In this document: positions 61,774 to 64,000 of the stretch, piece after piece | Numbering within the stretch: the stretch's first letter is position 1 | How the letters are laid out: each line of letters opens with the position of its first letter | From: Eubacteriaceae bacterium ES3 | GTDB lineage: Bacteria; Bacillota; Clostridia; Eubacteriales; Eubacteriaceae | DNA length: 64,000 bases | Assembly (NCBI GenBank): GCA_030586155.1 | Contig: CP130741.1 | Location: 1,110,680 to 1,174,679, forward strand | Direction: 5' to 3' | The notes under the pieces: generated by a model | The model's database searches: none | What the model was told of the DNA's origin: nothing | Seen by the model: only the letters and a program-made list of their open reading frames with translations | Position numbers and translations under genes: made by a program

Positions 61774-62158
61774 AAGTCAAACAGTATTCAAGATAAAAAG
61801 GTTAATATCATATCAAACAGATCATAATAGCTGATAAAGTTATTTAAGGAATCTGGTTTGAACAGAAAGATCTGGGAACGAAAACAGATTGTCTGAAAAT
61901 TAATAATGTGACAACCCTTTTATGGAATTAAATGAAAAGTTATTTTGAAGAAGAAATTTCAGAAAAATAGGATGAGTAAATGATTACCAAAAAGTTTAAA
62001 CGGTCAGTTTGCAAAAGTACAGGCTGGAGATATTACTTGGATTATTAAGATAAACTGTTTGAGGAAAATCAATAGGAGGTATCCAAACGGATGACCGAAC
62101 AGATTTGGGACTAGACCGATTTTATTGCAAAGAAAGTAAAATCGGAGCTAGTCTTTTT
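61774..62158 (+). ncRNA. Candidate ~385-nt structured non-coding RNA
   Basis: A promoter at 61740-61767 and a strong terminator at 62109-62158 delimit a transcript of about 385 nt with no ORF above about 20 codons in a normal context. A long-range helix CGGTCAGTTTG (62001-62011) with CAAAC (62084-62088) and TGACCG (62092-62097), allowing a 3-nt bulge, is visible. A separate AATCTG/CAGATT pairing is possible near the 5' part. Near the 3' end an AGGAGGT is followed by a 7-codon frame MTEQIWD whose stop lies in the terminator. I could not match it to tmRNA, RNase P, 6S or SRP RNA. Class unknown. Confidence 0.6.
62109..62158 (+). terminator. Terminator of the candidate ncRNA
   Basis: GACTAG (62109-62114) pairs with CTAGTC (62148-62153), and inside that CGATTTTA pairs with TAAAATCG, followed by TTTTT. 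Confidence 0.9.
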
Positions 62159-62182
62159 GTAATAAATTATTGATGTAATTTT

Positions 62183-62223
62183 AATGCCAGTACGAATCAA
62201 ACTTAATTTGTACTGGTATTTTA
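62183..62223 (+). terminator. Second hairpin terminator downstream
   Basis: AATGCCAGTAC (62183-62193) pairs with GTACTGGTATT (62210-62220), followed by TTTAATG. It lies between the ncRNA and the URO-D gene and further isolates the two. Confidence 0.65.
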
Positions 62224-62340
62224 ATGCTTATAGGGCGAAAATTGTTCCGATTTTATATAATCAAGACAAGGCAGGGTTTAAATTTAAAATGATGAGAACA
62301 TCTTTAACTCGGTGATATATAAATCTGGCATAGAATAATA

Positions 62341-62369
62341 TTGACTTTTGAGATAGAAAATGATAATTT
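62341..62369 (+). promoter_or_regulatory. Putative promoter of the URO-D family gene
   Basis: TTGACT (62341-62346), 17 bp, TAATTT (62364-62369), about 30 bp before the start codon of the URO-D family gene. Confidence 0.45.
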
Positions 62370-62400
62370 CATTTAAGATAAATATTTAGAGGGTTTTACA

Positions 62401-63558
62401 ATGAATAGTGTTAATAAAAAATATAATGAACGTTTAAAAAGGTTTCAGAAGGCGATTCGTTTAGAGGTTCCGGATCGTGTTCCCATTTTTTCTTTAAATA
62501 GCCCTGAAGTAACAGTGGAATATGCGGGTGAAGATTTAAAAACAGTTCATCTTGATTTTATAAAACTTCGAAAGACCATACCACAATATTATGAAGATTT
62601 ATTAATAGATGGAGTTGCAACTGCTTTTTTGAGGAATTCCAGATTGTACACCCATTTAGGTGCTAAAAATTTTAATCTCAATAAAGATGGCTTTATGCAA
62701 TATTCGGAAGTTCAGGGTATGCTGGAAACAGACTATGAAGAATTGATTACTATGCCAATGGAAACGATTGTTAAAAAGATTTTACCGCGGATATATACAG
62801 CATTTTCTATGAATGATCCGGCTTCTTCCTTAAATATTGGCAGGGGCTTTACTGAATATATAGAAAATTCTAGACAGTTGCGTGAAATTGACCAGCATTG
62901 TGTTGAAGTTTCCGGAATTCCTGTCATCACAAATCATATGGTGGAAGCTCCGTTTGATTTTCTTGCTGACCAGTTAAGGGGATTAACAGGAATTGTAACT
63001 GATATGCATCGGCGACCCGAACAGGTTGAGACTGCTTGTGAAGCTTTATTGCCATTATTAATTAAATGGGGAATGTCAGGGTTTAAAGAAACAGGAGCGG
63101 AATTTCCTGGTCTGTTTATCCCCTTGCACATGCCTCCATTTTTAAACCCCAGTCAGTTTGAGCGTTTTTTCTGGCCAACTTTTAAACGGATGGTTGATGA
63201 ATTTACTGGCTCAGGCCATACTGTTTCGTTATTTTTAGAAGGAGATTGGACAAACTTTTATGACTTTTTGCAGTCTTTTGATCGGCGGGTAATTGGTTTT
63301 TTTGAGACGGGTGACTTGAAAATAATTAAAAATAAGCTTGGCAAATCTATATGTATTGCGGGAAATTATCCTATTAGCGTTTTAAATTCGGAACCGCTTG
63401 AGAATTGCATTGATATCGCCAAGGCAATGCTTGATGTAGCGGCACCTGGAGGGGGATATATTTTCAGTACAGGTAAGGTGGTTCTTCGAAAAAAAGGAAT
63501 TGATCTGGAAAAATTAAAAGCAGTTCATCGATATGTTATTGAAAATAGCAAATATTAG
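62401..63558 (+). CDS. URO-D (uroporphyrinogen decarboxylase)-family methyltransferase-like protein
   Basis: A 385-residue protein of the URO-D superfamily. In acetogens and methanogens most members are not heme enzymes but corrinoid:methyltransferases (MtaA/CmuA-like) that move methyl groups with a zinc-held thiolate. It begins FQKAIRLEVPDRVP, typical of these proteins, and has GNYPISVLNSEPLENC near the C terminus. The HxCxH-like zinc ligand set of MtaA is not obvious to me, so the substrate and activity are uncertain. AGAGGGTTTTACA precedes the ATG. No corrinoid protein gene is adjacent. Confidence 0.85.
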   Translation: MNSVNKKYNERLKRFQKAIRLEVPDRVPIFSLNSPEVTVEYAGEDLKTVHLDFIKLRKTIPQYYEDLLIDGVATAFLRNSRLYTHLGAKNFNLNKDGFMQYSEVQGMLETDYEELITMPMETIVKKILPRIYTAFSMNDPASSLNIGRGFTEYIENSRQLREIDQHCVEVSGIPVITNHMVEAPFDFLADQLRGLTGIVTDMHRRPEQVETACEALLPLLIKWGMSGFKETGAEFPGLFIPLHMPPFLNPSQFERFFWPTFKRMVDEFTGSGHTVSLFLEGDWTNFYDFLQSFDRRVIGFFETGDLKIIKNKLGKSICIAGNYPISVLNSEPLENCIDIAKAMLDVAAPGGGYIFSTGKVVLRKKGIDLEKLKAVHRYVIENSKY

Positions 63559-63573
63559 CCAGGAGAGACTCAA

Positions 63574-63717
63574 ATGGAAACAAATACATATGAAATTTTT
63601 GAAAAGTTGTTGAAAATAAATAACAGCACTAATTTAGAAGATGAATTGTTGTTGAAAATATTTCAAAGTGAAGATGAAGATGATTTGTTTGGATTTGTGT
63701 TATCATTATTAATTTAA
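63574..63717 (+). CDS. Small acidic protein of unknown function
   Basis: A 47-residue ORF, ATG preceded by AGGAGAG 9 bp away, acidic and with a short hydrophobic C terminus (FGFVLSLLI). It lies between the URO-D gene and radC with short gaps (15 and 22 bp), so it may be translated in the same transcript. No family recognised; coding is likely from the ribosome-binding site and spacing. Confidence 0.5.
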   Translation: METNTYEIFEKLLKINNSTNLEDELLLKIFQSEDEDDLFGFVLSLLI

Positions 63718-63739
63718 TGAAATGCTTTAAGGAGGAATA

Positions 63740-64000
63740 ATGGAAGAAAATCTTCATGCCGGTCATCGGCAACGTGTTAAGAACAGAGTTTTAAATGACG
63801 GCCTGAGTGGATTTGAAGAATATCAGATTTTAGAGTTTTTGCTTTTTTATAGTATACCAAGAAAGGATACAAACGAAATTGCGCATAAACTCATCGAGCG
63901 TTTTGGAACCCTTGCAAATGTTTTTGAGGCCAGTATCAATGATCTTTGCCAGGTAGATGGACTCACTAAAAATTCCGCACTGCTGCTCACAATGCTACCG
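63740..64000 (+). CDS. radC: RadC/MPN-domain protein, 3' end missing
   Basis: First 87 residues of a RadC-family protein, cut by the window end. It shows the helix-hairpin-helix-like N-terminal region (GFEEYQILEFLLFYSIPRKD and ERFGTLANVFEA) that precedes the JAB/MPN domain. RadC's DNA-repair label is historical and its function is unclear. ATG follows AAGGAGG. Confidence 0.9.
   Translation, partial: MEENLHAGHRQRVKNRVLNDGLSGFEEYQILEFLLFYSIPRKDTNEIAHKLIERFGTLANVFEASINDLCQVDGLTKNSALLLTMLP

Noticed and set aside
61774-62158. Possibility that the RNA is tmRNA or RNase P RNA
   Set aside because: No tag-peptide frame ending in ALAA, no CCA end, and no recognisable GAGGAAAGTC-type RNase P core.

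Overview
This 64 kb window is low-GC DNA that looks like a chromosome of a strictly anaerobic Firmicute. An acetogenic Eubacteriaceae such as Acetobacterium or Eubacterium is the best guess. The reasons are a complete oxygen-independent lower-ligand (5,6-dimethylbenzimidazole) operon under a cobalamin riboswitch, a URO-D/corrinoid-methyltransferase-family protein, a superoxide reductase, Gram-positive style lipoproteins, and a Tad pilus operon with no outer-membrane secretin. I saw no rRNA, tRNA, CRISPR array, phage genes or insertion sequence. The assignment to a genus is inference.

Layout. 1-1.8 kb: end of a hybrid sensor kinase. 1.9-17.5 kb: a sulfur-handling region with a two-piece and a one-piece YeeE/YedE (thiosulfate-transporter-like) system, a LysR regulator, TusA, a double-rhodanese lipoprotein, a CoA-disulfide/persulfide reductase with rhodanese tail, and two SsuABC/TauABC-type importers. 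Interleaved with it are sugar-decoration genes: a GT2 glycosyltransferase, an ATP-grasp ligase, a GT39 mannosyltransferase-like membrane protein and a WecE-type sugar aminotransferase. 18.6-21.6 kb: YaaA, a nitroreductase, a small lipoprotein, a mini Cys protein and a transaldolase. 21.7-29.7 kb (minus strand): riboswitch-bzaA-bzaB-cobT-bzaC-bzaD-bzaE. 29.9-41.2 kb: NfeD and SPFH membrane proteins, a 1052-residue hybrid kinase, hemerythrin, PspA with a GIDE-domain partner, diaminopropionate ammonia-lyase, LarE, GH25 lysozyme, superoxide reductase and a Nudix hydrolase. 41.2-46.5 kb (minus strand): a FecBCD-type metal-chelate importer operon headed by a TiaS-like protein and carrying a small four-cysteine protein and an Ig-like surface protein. 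46.6-50.8 kb: a DUF2238-type membrane protein, a COG2509-type FAD protein, and an esterase with its TetR regulator behind a 60-bp perfect-arm palindrome.

51.1-61.7 kb is the most striking block. A promoter is followed by two tandem c-di-GMP-I riboswitches, each with its own terminator. They are followed by a Tad/Flp pilus operon: prepilin peptidase, six tandem Flp pilins, TadE- and TadG-like proteins, CpaB, CpaE/TadZ, TadA, TadB, TadC, DUF192 and a DivIVA-like coiled-coil protein. Pairing possibilities suggest both switches turn the operon off when c-di-GMP is bound. Immediately downstream (about 61.77-62.16 kb) is an apparently free-standing ~385-nt non-coding RNA with its own strong promoter, a long-range helix and a strong terminator; I cannot assign it to a known class. 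The window ends with a URO-D family protein, a tiny acidic ORF and the start of radC.

Lead candidates for something undescribed are: the double c-di-GMP gate on a Gram-positive Tad system that includes a DivIVA-like coiled-coil protein; the orphan structured RNA next to it; the TiaS-like/4-Cys/Ig-like additions to a metal-chelate importer; and the structured leader between the cobalamin riboswitch terminator and bzaA.
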